A DNA stretch of 64,000 bases, taken from Lachnospiraceae bacterium. Lineage in GTDB: Bacteria > Bacillota > Clostridia > Lachnospirales > Lachnospiraceae. Made by a program: the position numbers and the translations under genes. Of this stretch, positions 7,095 to 15,793 are shown one piece after another. The DNA is taken from assembly GCA_017623215.1 (NCBI GenBank), contig JAGAPO010000096.1:1-64000 (forward strand), given 5' to 3'. The notes beneath the pieces were generated by a model. It had not been told where the DNA came from, made no database searches, and saw only the letters and a list, made by a program, of their open reading frames with translations. Position 1 is the stretch's first letter. Each line of letters starts with the position of its first letter.

Positions 7095-8792
7095 ATGAAA
7101 ATGAACACATTAGTTATTGTTCTTATTGCGGCGGTACTTTTAACAGGTGCATATGTTTTGTACGGCCGTTGGCTGGCGAAAAAGTGGGGCATCGATCCCA
7201 AGGCAAAAACACCGGCAGTGGAAATGGAGGACGGACAGGATTTCGTCCCGGCAAACGGTTGGACGGTTTTCAGCCACCAATTTTCTTCTATCGCAGGTGC
7301 CGGTCCTGTTACCGGTGCGATTCAGGCGGCGGTATTCGGTTGGGTGCCCGTGCTGCTCTGGGTACTGTTCGGCGGAATTTTCTTCGGAGCGGTTACCGAT
7401 TTCGGCGCTTTGTATGCCAGTGTAAAAAACAAAGGCAAATCGATGGGAATGTTAATCGAACAGTACATCGGAAAGTTAGGCAGAAAATTATTCCTTATAT
7501 TCTGCTGGCTGTTTACATGGCTTGTAATAGCGGCCTTTGCCGATATGGTAGCAGGAACCTTCAATGCTTTTACCGTAAATGAGGCTGGGGAAGCTGTCTT
7601 AGCGGCGGCCGCCAAATCGAACGGTGCTGCGGGCACAATTTCCCTTCTGTTTATGGCGTTTGCTGTTTTATTCGGAGTTATTATCAAAACATTCAAGGTT
7701 ACAGGCTGGAAAAGCACTGTGCTGGGACTCGTATTTACGGCTGCTGCGTTAGGCCTTGGTATGCTGCTGCCGATTACGTTAGGCAAGGACGCCTGGTCCT
7801 ACATTACGTTCCTGTATATATTCTTTGCAGCTGTTGTGCCCATGTGGATCTTAAAACAGCCGCGTGATATTATGACGACATATATGTTTGTAGGAATGAT
7901 AGCAAGTGCCGTTTTAGGTCTGATTGTGGCGCACCCGACAATGAACTTACCGGCTTTTACGGGCTTTACGAACGAAAAGCTCGGTAATCTTTTCCCGATT
8001 CTGTTTGTTACGGTTGCCTGCGGTGCGGTTTCCGGCTTCCATAGTCTGGTTTCCTCGGGTACTTCGTCGAAGACAATCAGCAGCGAAAAGGATATGCTTA
8101 AGGTTGGCTACGGTGCAATGGTGCTTGAAAGCTTGCTTGCTGTTATCGCTCTTTGCGTTGCAGGTGCTGCGGCGGCAGCGGACGGAACCCCTGCTGTGGG
8201 TACGCCTTTCCAGATCTTCTCCAACGGAGTTGCGGGCTTTTTAGAGATGTTTGGAATCCCGGTTTATGTGGCACAGTGCTTTATGACAATGTGCGTATCG
8301 GCACTCGCTCTTACCAGTCTGGATGCTGTTGCTCGAATCGGCAGAATGAGCTTCCAGGAACTCTTCAGCGTGGATGATATGGAGAATGCTCCCGTCTGGA
8401 GAAAAGTGCTCTGCAATAAATATTTTGCAACCGTCATTACGTTGGCAGCCGCATTTGTACTTACCAAGGTGGGCTATGCAAATATCTGGCCCCTCTTCGG
8501 TTCCGCCAATCAGCTGTTATCTGCACTTGTCCTTATTACTCTTTGTGTATTTTTAAAGGTTACGGGTAGAAGCAACAAGATGCTCTTCCCGCCGTTAATT
8601 ATTATGCTCGGTGTTACCAGCACCGCTCTGGTGCAGCGAACGATCGCACTTGTAAAGGCGATCCATGCAGGAAGCGCTGCCTTTCTGGTGGAAGGCTTAC
8701 AGCTTATCATTGCTGTCTTGCTGATTACTCTCGGCTTAATTATTGTTGTTCATTCGTTACGGGCCTATTTCAAAGCCAAGACCGGAAAGTAA
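7095..8792 (+). CDS. cstA: CstA family peptide/pyruvate transporter
   Basis: 565 residues, nearly all membrane-spanning (about 14-16 hydrophobic segments), with the CstA core (GWTVFSHQFSSIAGAGPVTG near residue 50, FGGIFFGAVTDFGALYASVKNKGKSMG) and the C-terminal five-segment extension. It is shorter than the roughly 700-residue E. coli protein, as is usual in Firmicutes. The family imports peptides and, in some members, pyruvate. Two starts are possible, ATG 7095 and ATG 7101; AAAAGGA is 4 bases from the first and 10 from the second, so the second may be used. T-box control implies the substrate supplies the sensed amino acid. Confidence 0.92.
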   Translation: MKMNTLVIVLIAAVLLTGAYVLYGRWLAKKWGIDPKAKTPAVEMEDGQDFVPANGWTVFSHQFSSIAGAGPVTGAIQAAVFGWVPVLLWVLFGGIFFGAVTDFGALYASVKNKGKSMGMLIEQYIGKLGRKLFLIFCWLFTWLVIAAFADMVAGTFNAFTVNEAGEAVLAAAAKSNGAAGTISLLFMAFAVLFGVIIKTFKVTGWKSTVLGLVFTAAALGLGMLLPITLGKDAWSYITFLYIFFAAVVPMWILKQPRDIMTTYMFVGMIASAVLGLIVAHPTMNLPAFTGFTNEKLGNLFPILFVTVACGAVSGFHSLVSSGTSSKTISSEKDMLKVGYGAMVLESLLAVIALCVAGAAAAADGTPAVGTPFQIFSNGVAGFLEMFGIPVYVAQCFMTMCVSALALTSLDAVARIGRMSFQELFSVDDMENAPVWRKVLCNKYFATVITLAAAFVLTKVGYANIWPLFGSANQLLSALVLITLCVFLKVTGRSNKMLFPPLIIMLGVTSTALVQRTIALVKAIHAGSAAFLVEGLQLIIAVLLITLGLIIVVHSLRAYFKAKTGK

Positions 8793-8814
8793 TCCGTGAC
8801 GGAATCGACAGGAT

Positions 8815-8866
8815 GCGCACGAGCGCGGAAAAGGAATAACATCGTGAAAGCGACCGCGCTCGGCGC
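8815..8866. repeat. Long imperfect inverted repeat after cstA
   Basis: GAGCGCGG (8821-8828) pairs perfectly with CCGCGCTC (8854-8861), extended by GCGC on each outer side. No T-run follows on either strand, so it is not a classical terminator; it could stabilise the 3' end of the cstA mRNA. The rest of the 8793-9213 gap holds no supportable gene. Confidence 0.5.
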
Positions 8867-9068
8867 AAATCCTGCGCTGTTGGAGTCTATGTTCTATGAA
8901 AGAAATATTAAAACCAGTTTTCTTTTATCGATACGGTTCTGTCTTTGAAAATCAGCTTTGCAGTCAATGCAAAAACGATATTGTCGTTCGGCCTGCCGCT
9001 CACTCCAAATAAGAGGCCGTATCAAAACGCCTGAATAAAACAACCCGTCCGCTGTCAAAAAGACAAGC

Positions 9069-9097
9069 TTGATTATTGGCTTGTTGGATTGTACAAT
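9069..9097 (+). promoter_or_regulatory. Probable promoter of the flavoprotein reductase gene
   Basis: TTGATT (9069-9074), 17-base spacer, TACAAT (9092-9097), giving a leader of about 110 bases. Confidence 0.5.
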
Positions 9098-9213
9098 ATT
9101 GTTAGCCACAGTTTTCTTACATGCTTGATTATAGACGGAGTGTGGAGGGGAGAATATGGATGGCTGTATAGAAGTCGGAAAGAGGAAATAAAGATAGAAA
9201 GGATGGTTTGGGT

Positions 9214-10155
9214 ATGACTCAGGTATATGATATGATTGTGATTGGTTCTGGTCCTGCTGGGCTGGCGGCAGGGATCTATGCGAAGAGAGCGGAGCTTTCG
9301 CTGCTGGTGTTTGAGAAGGAGCCGATGAGCGGCGGGCAGATTGTAAATACCTATGAGGTGGATAATTATCCGGGGCTTCCCGGGATGAACGGGTTTGAAC
9401 TGGGGATGAAGCTGCGGGAGCATTGTGAGAAGCTAAGCGTGGAGTTCGTGAATGCGGTTGTGAAGGAGTTCGCGGTTACGGATCAGATGGATGGGAAGAT
9501 AGCTCTTAAAAAAGTTGTGACAGAAGATGGGACAGAGTATCTGGCGAGGACCGTTGTGGCTGCATCCGGGGCGAAGAACCGGCTGCTTGGAGTGCCGGGA
9601 GAGAAGGAGTTCACCGGGAAGGGTGTGTCATATTGTGCGACCTGTGATGGGGCATTCTTCAGAAAAAAGACGGTTGCTGTGGTCGGCGGCGGGGATGTTG
9701 CGGTTGAGGATGCGATTTTTCTGGCGCGGCTTTGTGGAAAGGTGTTTGTGATCCACAGACGCGATGAGTTCCGCGCAGCTAAGGTGCTTTCTTCGACTCT
9801 GCTTGCCTTGGAGAATGTAGAGGTGCTGTGGGATTCCGTTGTGGATGAGGTGGTCGGAGACGAACAGGTAAAGGCGCTGAAGATTTCCAATAAAAAGACC
9901 GGAGAGAGCAAGGAGATTGCGGTGGATGGCGTGTTCATCGCGGTTGGCACGATGCCTGTGTCCGAACTGTTCCGCGGAAAGGTCGATATGGATGAGGGCG
10001 GTTATCTGATTGCGGACGAGTCTGGAAAGACCAGTGTTCCCGGTGTCTATGCGGCGGGCGATCTGCGTACAAAGCAGTTACGGCAGGTGGTTACCGCTGC
10101 AGCGGATGGCGCAAATGCAGTATTTTCCGCAGAAAAGTATCTGGCACTGAATTAG
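9214..10155 (+). CDS. trxB: Thioredoxin-reductase-like FAD/NAD(P)H oxidoreductase
   Basis: 313 residues. N-terminal FAD-binding GSGPAGLAAGIYAKRAEL, the redox-active CATC (Cys141, Cys144), a second nucleotide-binding fold VVGGGDVAVEDAIFLA and the C-terminal FAD motif VYAAGDLRTKQLRQVVTAAADG. This is the domain order of low-molecular-weight thioredoxin reductases, which pass electrons from NADPH through FAD to thioredoxin. In clostridia, paralogues of this type may use ferredoxin or reduce other partners, and no thioredoxin gene is adjacent, so the partner is uncertain. The ATG at 9214 is preferred over the TTG at 9208 because AAAGGATGG is better spaced from it. A terminator follows. Confidence 0.85.
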   Translation: MTQVYDMIVIGSGPAGLAAGIYAKRAELSLLVFEKEPMSGGQIVNTYEVDNYPGLPGMNGFELGMKLREHCEKLSVEFVNAVVKEFAVTDQMDGKIALKKVVTEDGTEYLARTVVAASGAKNRLLGVPGEKEFTGKGVSYCATCDGAFFRKKTVAVVGGGDVAVEDAIFLARLCGKVFVIHRRDEFRAAKVLSSTLLALENVEVLWDSVVDEVVGDEQVKALKISNKKTGESKEIAVDGVFIAVGTMPVSELFRGKVDMDEGGYLIADESGKTSVPGVYAAGDLRTKQLRQVVTAAADGANAVFSAEKYLALN

Positions 10156-10247
10156 GGAGTCTCCGGCTGAGAATTCGGAGATGAAGCGTGTAAACCTCGG
10201 CTGATACGATGGGTAGCTCGAAGCAAACTTGGAATATGGTTAGGAAC

Positions 10248-10287
10248 AGCGGCGGAGTGCGTCAGATGGACGGCTCCGCTGCTTTTT
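10248..10287 (+). terminator. Terminator after the flavoprotein reductase
   Basis: AGCGGCGGAG (10248-10257) pairs with CTCCGCTGCT (10274-10283, one G-U pair) and is followed by a T-run. Confidence 0.85.
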
Positions 10288-10365
10288 GACGCGCATTAGG
10301 CGGAGGATGGGCGGAAATAGCGAAAAATCAGCAAAGAATGAAAGGGGATCTTAAGAATTTTCGGG

Positions 10366-10394
10366 TTGACAGGCCTGAGGGCGTTTGCTATAAT
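10366..10394 (+). promoter_or_regulatory. Consensus promoter of the cell-wall hydrolase gene
   Basis: TTGACA (10366-10371), exactly 17 bases, TATAAT (10389-10394), with an extended -10 TG one base before. It is among the strongest promoters in the window. Confidence 0.9.
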
Positions 10395-10449
10395 GGACAA
10401 GAATTAGTTAACAATTTTGTAACATTTGACAGCATGGGAGGTTTTACGA

Positions 10450-11763
10450 ATGAAATGTTCTGGAGTTTTAAAGACTGCGGCCTGTTTTGCGGCGGCAATT
10501 CTTTTTTGGATACAGGCGTCTGAGGCTCAGGCTAAGGATGTTGTAGATATGAATACCGGGATTGCCGGAATGTCGGAGATGATGGATGAGTATTATGAGG
10601 CGAGATTCACTTATGACCCGGATTTGTCACCGAGTCAGGTGAATACGGATATGAGTATCGGCGGTACCAGACTGAAAGCAGTATCCCGAATCCCTTCGCC
10701 GTATGAGAATCTTGCGATTGCGAATGTTCAGGATTATGTAAATATCCGCAGCGGCCCGTCTACGGATTCCGAGAAGGTTGGTAAGCTTTATCGCGGCTGT
10801 GTTGCGGACGTGCTTGCGATTGAGGGAGACTGGGTTAAGATTAGTTCCGGCAAAGTAGAAGAGGGCTATATCAGTAAAGAGTATCTGCTGTTCGGAAGTG
10901 AGGCCGAGGAACTGATGGAGGAGGTCTGCACGAAGTACGCGGAGGTTATCTGTACGACTCTGAATGTCAGAGAGGGACAGAGCACCGATACGAAGATTGT
11001 GACACAGATTCCGCTTGGTGAGAAGTATATTATCAGAGAAGAGTTCGACGGATGGGCCAAGATCGTGCTGGGTATCGGCGATGAGACCGGTTCCGAGATC
11101 TATGGTTATGTGTCGAAGGATTATATTGAGATCAGTTATGATTTTGATTACGCGATCTCGAAACAGGAAGAGGAAGAGCAGCTTGCAAGAGAGGAGGCTG
11201 CGAGAAAGGCGGAGCAGGAGCGTCTGGCAGAGCTTGCGAGACAGCAGGCCGCGGCGCAGCAGGCGGCGAACAGTTCCTCCTCCGGCACTTCTGGCAGCAG
11301 CTCGTCGAAGAATAATAGCTCCTCGAGTTCTTCCGGTAACTCATCCTCAAGTACGGTGAGTAAGCCGAGCACATCAGCAACCGGACTTGCTCTGGGCAAG
11401 GAGATTGCGGAGTATGCGGTTAAGTTCGTCGGCAACCCGTATCAATGGGGCGGAACCAGTCTGACGAATGGTGCGGACTGCTCTGGCTTTGTGTACGCAG
11501 TATACAAGCAGTTCGGTTATACGCTTCCGAGAGTATCGCGGGATCAGTCAAAGTCCGCGGGTGTGTGCGAGGTAAAGCCTACGACGGAATACCTGCAGCC
11601 GGGTGATTTGATTTTCTACGGGAATTCCTCCGGAAGAGTGGACCATGTCGCGATGTATATCGGCAACGGCAAGGTAGTACATGCAAGTAATTACAAAGAA
11701 GGTATTAAGATATCGGCATATAATTACCGAACTCCGATTAATGCAAGACGTATTGTGGAATAA
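10450..11763 (+). CDS. Secreted SH3b-NlpC/P60 peptidoglycan endopeptidase
   Basis: 437 residues. A signal peptide (about 1-29, cleaved near ASEAQA), two bacterial SH3 domains (NVQDYVNIRSGPSTD and TTLNVREGQSTD), a charged Ala/Glu/Arg helix, a Ser-rich linker, then an NlpC/P60 domain with catalytic Cys344 (DCSGF), His399 (DHVAMYIG) and His411 (VHAS). Such enzymes cut stem peptides of peptidoglycan between D-Glu and the dibasic residue, often at division sites. The ATG at 10450 has GGGAGG 8 bases upstream; an in-frame TTG at 10426 has none. Its strong promoter suggests abundant expression. Confidence 0.93.
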   Translation: MKCSGVLKTAACFAAAILFWIQASEAQAKDVVDMNTGIAGMSEMMDEYYEARFTYDPDLSPSQVNTDMSIGGTRLKAVSRIPSPYENLAIANVQDYVNIRSGPSTDSEKVGKLYRGCVADVLAIEGDWVKISSGKVEEGYISKEYLLFGSEAEELMEEVCTKYAEVICTTLNVREGQSTDTKIVTQIPLGEKYIIREEFDGWAKIVLGIGDETGSEIYGYVSKDYIEISYDFDYAISKQEEEEQLAREEAARKAEQERLAELARQQAAAQQAANSSSSGTSGSSSSKNNSSSSSSGNSSSSTVSKPSTSATGLALGKEIAEYAVKFVGNPYQWGGTSLTNGADCSGFVYAVYKQFGYTLPRVSRDQSKSAGVCEVKPTTEYLQPGDLIFYGNSSGRVDHVAMYIGNGKVVHASNYKEGIKISAYNYRTPINARRIVE

Positions 11764-11770
11764 GAGGAAG

Positions 11771-11808
11771 AAGGCTGTCGGAGAGATCCGTCAGCCTTGT
11801 CTTTTCTT
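11771..11808 (+). terminator. Terminator after the cell-wall hydrolase
   Basis: AAGGCTGTCGG (11771-11781) and CCGTCAGCCTT (11788-11798) form a stem with one mismatch, followed by GTCTTTTCTT. Confidence 0.75.
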
Positions 11809-11849
11809 CGTCTTTCCTAAGAATAATAACACGAAAGGAACGAGAGCGA

Positions 11850-14030
11850 ATGGCTATTTATTACGATCAGAATATTCAGACCTTTTTTCTGGAAGGCAGG
11901 AATCTTTCCTATGTATTTGGAATTAACGAGACGAATTTTGTGGAGCATTATTATTTTGGGGCGCGCATCGGACGCGACGATCTGCGTTATGCGCTCGCGT
12001 GCGGAGGAGATTACGCAGAGTCGGCGGTACCGGGCCTGACGAATTCAGCGCGGAATTCGTACAATAACTATGGCGCGGAGCTTTCTACCTATGGCTCCAG
12101 CGATTATCATGAGTGCTCTCTTCAGATTATGTTCCCGAACGGAAGCAGACTGAATGAGTTCCTGTATGATTCCCATGAGATTTTGAGCGAGAAGCCGGCC
12201 ATCACCGGAATGCCGTCATTGAGCGGCGGAGAGACCCTTCGGCTTACGCTGAAGGACAAGAATTCCGAGGTTAAGGTGAATCTTTACTATACGGTGTATG
12301 AGGATGTATCGGTCATCTGCCGCCACATGGAAGTGACCAATGCAACTGCGGAGGATCTGAAGCTCCTTCGCGCTTACAGTTTTACGTTAGAGCTGCCCCG
12401 CAATAATTATGATGTGCTGACTTTAGAAGGCGCGTGGGCAAGAGAGCGCTATCCGGAGCGTATCCCGATGCATCACGGTGTGGTGTCCGTTGACAGTAAG
12501 GCGGGGGCTTCATCAGGAAGACTGAATCCTTTTATGGCGGTGCTGGATCGCAATACCGATGAATACCAGGGAAATGCAATTGGGATCAATCTTGTGTATT
12601 CCTCTTCCTACGTGCTGAAGGCAGAAGTGGGTTCCAAGGGAAGCTCCCGTGTTATGGGCGGTATTAATGATTTTGATTTCAGCTGGAAACTTGCGGCCGG
12701 TGAGACATTCGAGACGCCGGAGGTTGTTATTGCTTTCTCGGATAATGGGATTAACGCGATGTCCCAGACCTTTCACGACGCATACCGCCGGTACCTGATT
12801 CAACCGTCCTATGTAACGGCTCATCGTCCGATTGTGATCAATAACTGGGAAGCGACCTATTTTAACTTTAACAATGAGCGTCTGATGGGGATTATTGATG
12901 TTGTGAAAGACAGCGGTATTGATACGTTCGTGCTGGACGACGGCTGGTTTGGAGCACGTTCAAATGATAAGGCCGGTCTGGGTGACTGGGTCGTGAATAC
13001 AGACAAGCTGCACGGCGGTTTAAAGACGATTATTGATTATTGCCACAATGCGGGCCTTAAGTTCGGTCTGTGGTTCGAGCCGGAGATGGTGAATCCGAAC
13101 AGTGATCTGTACCGGGCGCATCCGGACTGGGCGATTCATGTTCCAGGGATCGAGCCGTGTCTGGGACGCAACCAGATGGTGCTGGATATTACCCGCGAGG
13201 AAGTTCGCGATTATATTGTAGAGGCCGTTTCAAAGATTTTGCGTGAGCATGCGATCGATTATGTAAAGTGGGATTTCAACCGCGTCCTGACCGAGAACTA
13301 TTCGCTTGGCCTTCCGGCTGACAGGCAGCAGGAGTTCCATCACCGCTACGCACTTGGACTGTATGATCTGTGCGAGCGCCTGGTAAATGGCTTCCCGGAG
13401 ATATTTTTCGAGGGCTGCGCGGGAGGCGGAGGACGTTTTGATCCTGCGATGCTGCACTATTTCCCGCAGATTTGGACCAGCGACGATACGGATGCGTACA
13501 TGAGAACACAGATTCAGTATGGTACCTCGATCTGTTATCCGCTTTCGACAATGTCGTGCCATACTTCCATTTGTCCGAATCATCAGACCGGACGTACGAC
13601 GCCGTTCGCAACCCGTTCGGATATCGCACATCTGGGTGCAACCGGCTATGAGCTGGACACCAAGAAGATGACCGGGGAAGAGATTGCGGAAGTAGCCGGG
13701 CAGGTAAAGGCATACCATGAGATGGAAGACCTGGTGCTGAACGGAGACCTGTACCGGATCGAGAATCCATGTGAGTCCAATTATTTTGCGTTCGTACTTG
13801 TAGCGAAGGATAAGAGTGAGGCACATATTACCGCATTTCGCACCCTTTGCCGGGCAAATGATGAGGTAAAGCGCATTTATCCGAAGGGACTTGCACCCAA
13901 TGCGGTGTATGAGATTCGGGAGCTTGGAATAAAGCTCACCGGTTCTACGATTATGCAGGTTGGTCTTGTGCTGCCCAATGCACCGGTGGACTTTAAGACA
14001 TTTGTCTTCCATCTGAAGAAAGCGGATTAA
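11850..14030 (+). CDS. GH36 alpha-galactosidase
   Basis: 726 residues, full length. It hydrolyses alpha-1,6-galactosides such as melibiose, raffinose and stachyose. The N-terminal beta-sandwich is followed by the barrel with FVLDDGWFGAR, nucleophile Asp475 (VKWDFNR) and acid/base Asp545 in WTSDDTD; the 70-residue spacing agrees with characterised GH36 enzymes. There is no signal peptide, so it works in the cytoplasm on imported sugars. AAAGGAACGAG precedes the ATG. No dedicated promoter is obvious in the short gap after the hydrolase terminator, so read-through is possible. A ROK sugar kinase gene converges on it. Confidence 0.94.
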   Translation: MAIYYDQNIQTFFLEGRNLSYVFGINETNFVEHYYFGARIGRDDLRYALACGGDYAESAVPGLTNSARNSYNNYGAELSTYGSSDYHECSLQIMFPNGSRLNEFLYDSHEILSEKPAITGMPSLSGGETLRLTLKDKNSEVKVNLYYTVYEDVSVICRHMEVTNATAEDLKLLRAYSFTLELPRNNYDVLTLEGAWARERYPERIPMHHGVVSVDSKAGASSGRLNPFMAVLDRNTDEYQGNAIGINLVYSSSYVLKAEVGSKGSSRVMGGINDFDFSWKLAAGETFETPEVVIAFSDNGINAMSQTFHDAYRRYLIQPSYVTAHRPIVINNWEATYFNFNNERLMGIIDVVKDSGIDTFVLDDGWFGARSNDKAGLGDWVVNTDKLHGGLKTIIDYCHNAGLKFGLWFEPEMVNPNSDLYRAHPDWAIHVPGIEPCLGRNQMVLDITREEVRDYIVEAVSKILREHAIDYVKWDFNRVLTENYSLGLPADRQQEFHHRYALGLYDLCERLVNGFPEIFFEGCAGGGGRFDPAMLHYFPQIWTSDDTDAYMRTQIQYGTSICYPLSTMSCHTSICPNHQTGRTTPFATRSDIAHLGATGYELDTKKMTGEEIAEVAGQVKAYHEMEDLVLNGDLYRIENPCESNYFAFVLVAKDKSEAHITAFRTLCRANDEVKRIYPKGLAPNAVYEIRELGIKLTGSTIMQVGLVLPNAPVDFKTFVFHLKKAD

Positions 14031-14100
14031 TCGAGCGGCGGATTAAAAAGAAGACCGTACGAAAATCACTCAATAACAATAGCAACAGAACAAATTAAAA

Positions 14101-14136
14101 GATAAGAAGAAATTACAAGATAAGAAAAAATTACAA
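14101..14136 (+). repeat. Two tandem 18-bp A-rich repeats
   Basis: Units 14101-14118 and 14119-14136 (GATAAGAAxAAATTACAA) differ at one base, between the alpha-galactosidase and the convergent kinase. Confidence 0.7.
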
Positions 14137-14190
14137 GAAAAAGCAGGCTGTGCGTTTCGGGAGTAATCGGTGGAAGCACAGCCTGTTTGA
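14136..14190 (-). terminator. Terminator of the ROK kinase gene
   Basis: CAGGCTGTGC (14144-14153) pairs perfectly with GCACAGCCTG (14176-14185). Read on the minus strand it is followed by CTTTTTCTTG; on the plus strand by a shorter TTT, so it may also act weakly for the alpha-galactosidase. Confidence 0.85.
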
Positions 14191-14223
14191 ATGCAATTCT
14201 CTGAGAAGATATTAGAGTGCACC

Positions 14224-15093
14224 TTATTTACATGCCAAAACCGCAAGCTGCAGACACCCCATAATACCCTGATCGTCATTCAGGCTTGCCGGTACGATAT
14301 AATTATCAATATCCGCAAGCTCTTTGGTCTTAATATAACCGTTCAGCAGTTCCTTTACCTTCGCGCGGATCAGCGGGAAGAGCTGCAGCTGGTGCATAAC
14401 GCCGCCGCCAAGAACAATCTTCTGCGGAGAGAGAACGAGAATGTAATCGACAAGAGCCTGTGCCAGATAGTAAGCCTCAAGCTCCCAGACCTTTTTGTCA
14501 TCCTTTAATTCAACCGCTTTCCTGCCCCAGCGCGCCTCAATTGCGGGACCTGCCGCAAGACCTTCTAGGCAGTTGGGGTGGAACGGGCATTTTCCTGCAA
14601 AGGTATCCTCCGGATGCTTGCTGAGAAGAATATGACCGGCCTCCGAGTGGAGCATACCGTGCAGCAGGTGTCCGTTTGCGATGACACCCATGCCGATGCC
14701 GGTGCCGACCGTCAGATAAATACCGCAGTCGATTCCTTTCATGCAGCCAAAGGTCTGCTCGCCAAGCGCTGACCCATTCACATCCGTATCAAATCCAATC
14801 GGAATTCGGAGCTCCTTTTCAAATGCCCCTTTCAGGTTATAATTGCCCCAGCCAGGTTTCGGAGTCGTTGTAATATAGCCGTATGTAGGGGAAGCGGGAT
14901 TCAGATCCACCGGCCCAAAGGAAGCGATACCGAGTGCCTCAATCGGATATTGCTTAAAGTAGACAATTAACTTGGGGATTGTGATCTCCGGAGTCTCTGT
15001 GGGAATGGAAATCTGATTATGGATTGCACCGGTCTCATCTCCGACTGCGCAGACCATCTTGGTGCCGCCGGCTTCTAAAGCGCCTAATAACAT
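14224..15093 (-). CDS. ROK family sugar kinase, fructokinase type
   Basis: 289 residues. Phosphate loop GALEAGGTKMVCAVG at the N-terminus, catalytic Asp in GFDTDVNGSALGE, the adenosine motif LTVGTGIGMGV, and the zinc site GHILLSKHPEDTF-x-C-x-x-H-x-x-C of the ROK family (His, three Cys/His ligands). This subgroup (YdhR/ScrK-like) phosphorylates fructose or mannose in the cytoplasm. It does not carry the helix-turn-helix of ROK repressors. The ATG has an AGGAGG-type site (GGAGGTAAC). Facing the alpha-galactosidase, it could handle fructose released from raffinose-type sugars, which is inference. Confidence 0.88.
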   Translation of the reverse strand: MLLGALEAGGTKMVCAVGDETGAIHNQISIPTETPEITIPKLIVYFKQYPIEALGIASFGPVDLNPASPTYGYITTTPKPGWGNYNLKGAFEKELRIPIGFDTDVNGSALGEQTFGCMKGIDCGIYLTVGTGIGMGVIANGHLLHGMLHSEAGHILLSKHPEDTFAGKCPFHPNCLEGLAAGPAIEARWGRKAVELKDDKKVWELEAYYLAQALVDYILVLSPQKIVLGGGVMHQLQLFPLIRAKVKELLNGYIKTKELADIDNYIVPASLNDDQGIMGCLQLAVLACK

Positions 15094-15182
15094 AAGGTTA
15101 CCTCCTGGAAAATAGTTTCAGCTTGTATATCGTTCTTACTGTCAGACCACCTTGGCAGGGCAGATCGACAGTCGTTTTCTCT

Positions 15183-15211
15183 ATCATATCCAAAACGCTC
15201 CAACAAATCAA
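15183..15211 (-). promoter_or_regulatory. Promoter of the ROK kinase gene
   Basis: On the minus strand TTGATT (15206-15211), 17 bases, TATGAT (15183-15188). Confidence 0.65.
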
Positions 15212-15261
15212 GTCCTAATCTGTAAGCCCAATTCGGTTAATTGTATGAATATTAAAAAAAT

Positions 15262-15545
15262 TGTGGAAAAAGTGAAACAATGATTTTGTGGATAAATTTT
15301 CTGAAAGTTTGGAGCAATGGACAATTTGAACAAAAACCCCCTGAAAATAGCAGCACTATGGTGAAATGCAGTGGAAAAACAATGTGGATGAGGGAAAAGT
15401 TATCCACATTTAAAAATGCTTGATTTTGAGGAAAAGAGAAGTTATACACGAAGTTATCCACATTATCCACAGTGGATGTGGGAGGATTTTCCACGGGATA
15501 ATTCTTGTCAAGCACGAATGTTTGTTTTGTAATTTGTGTGGAAAC
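15262..15545. promoter_or_regulatory. Cluster of DnaA boxes
   Basis: Five perfect matches to TTWTNCACA lie here: 15262-15270 and 15287-15295 on the minus strand, 15400-15408, 15454-15462 and 15463-15471 on the plus strand, the last two directly abutting. At least five one-mismatch sites accompany them (15370-15378, 15383-15391, 15442-15450, 15487-15495, 15537-15545). An AT-rich stretch follows at about 15590-15730. Such density is typical of replication origins or of DnaA-titrating clusters. No dnaA or dnaN is nearby, so a regulatory cluster like the B. subtilis DnaA-box clusters is more likely than oriC. No gene is supported in 15094-15793. Confidence 0.8.
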
Positions 15546-15714
15546 GACTCAAAAAAGTGGGTCGGGGCAGTACAGCAAAAAGAAAAATATTGTCGGATTA
15601 TATGGGTATATTATCTGCAAACAACGGGTAATTTTCAGAATATTAAAAATCGTTGATAAATTTTGTAAATTATGAAAGAAGTATTAAATCTGCGCGACAA
15701 TTTCATAAATTTGC

Positions 15715-15743
15715 TTGAATATATGGACAAGGTGTGCTATAAT
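15715..15743 (+). promoter_or_regulatory. Promoter of hpf
   Basis: TTGAAT (15715-15720), 17 bases, TATAAT (15738-15743) with an extended -10 TG. It lies downstream of the DnaA-box cluster. Confidence 0.75.
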
Positions 15744-15793
15744 AATATCAGCATAATCATGCATGCGAATAAGACAAGAAGGAGCTGAGGCAT

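Noticed and set aside
8815-8866. Intrinsic terminator after cstA
   Set aside because: The stem is strong but no T-run follows on either strand.
8894-9109. 71-codon minus-strand frame
   Set aside because: No ribosome site, no recognisable family, and it overlaps the promoter of the reductase gene.
15252-15515. 87-codon minus-strand frame over the DnaA boxes
   Set aside because: Its repeated VDN motif is simply the translation of repeated TTATCCACA boxes.
15262-15740. Chromosomal origin of replication (oriC)
   Set aside because: The box density and AT-rich flank fit, but dnaA, dnaN, rpmH or gyrB are absent and the neighbours are not origin genes in related bacteria. A DnaA-titrating or regulatory cluster is more cautious.
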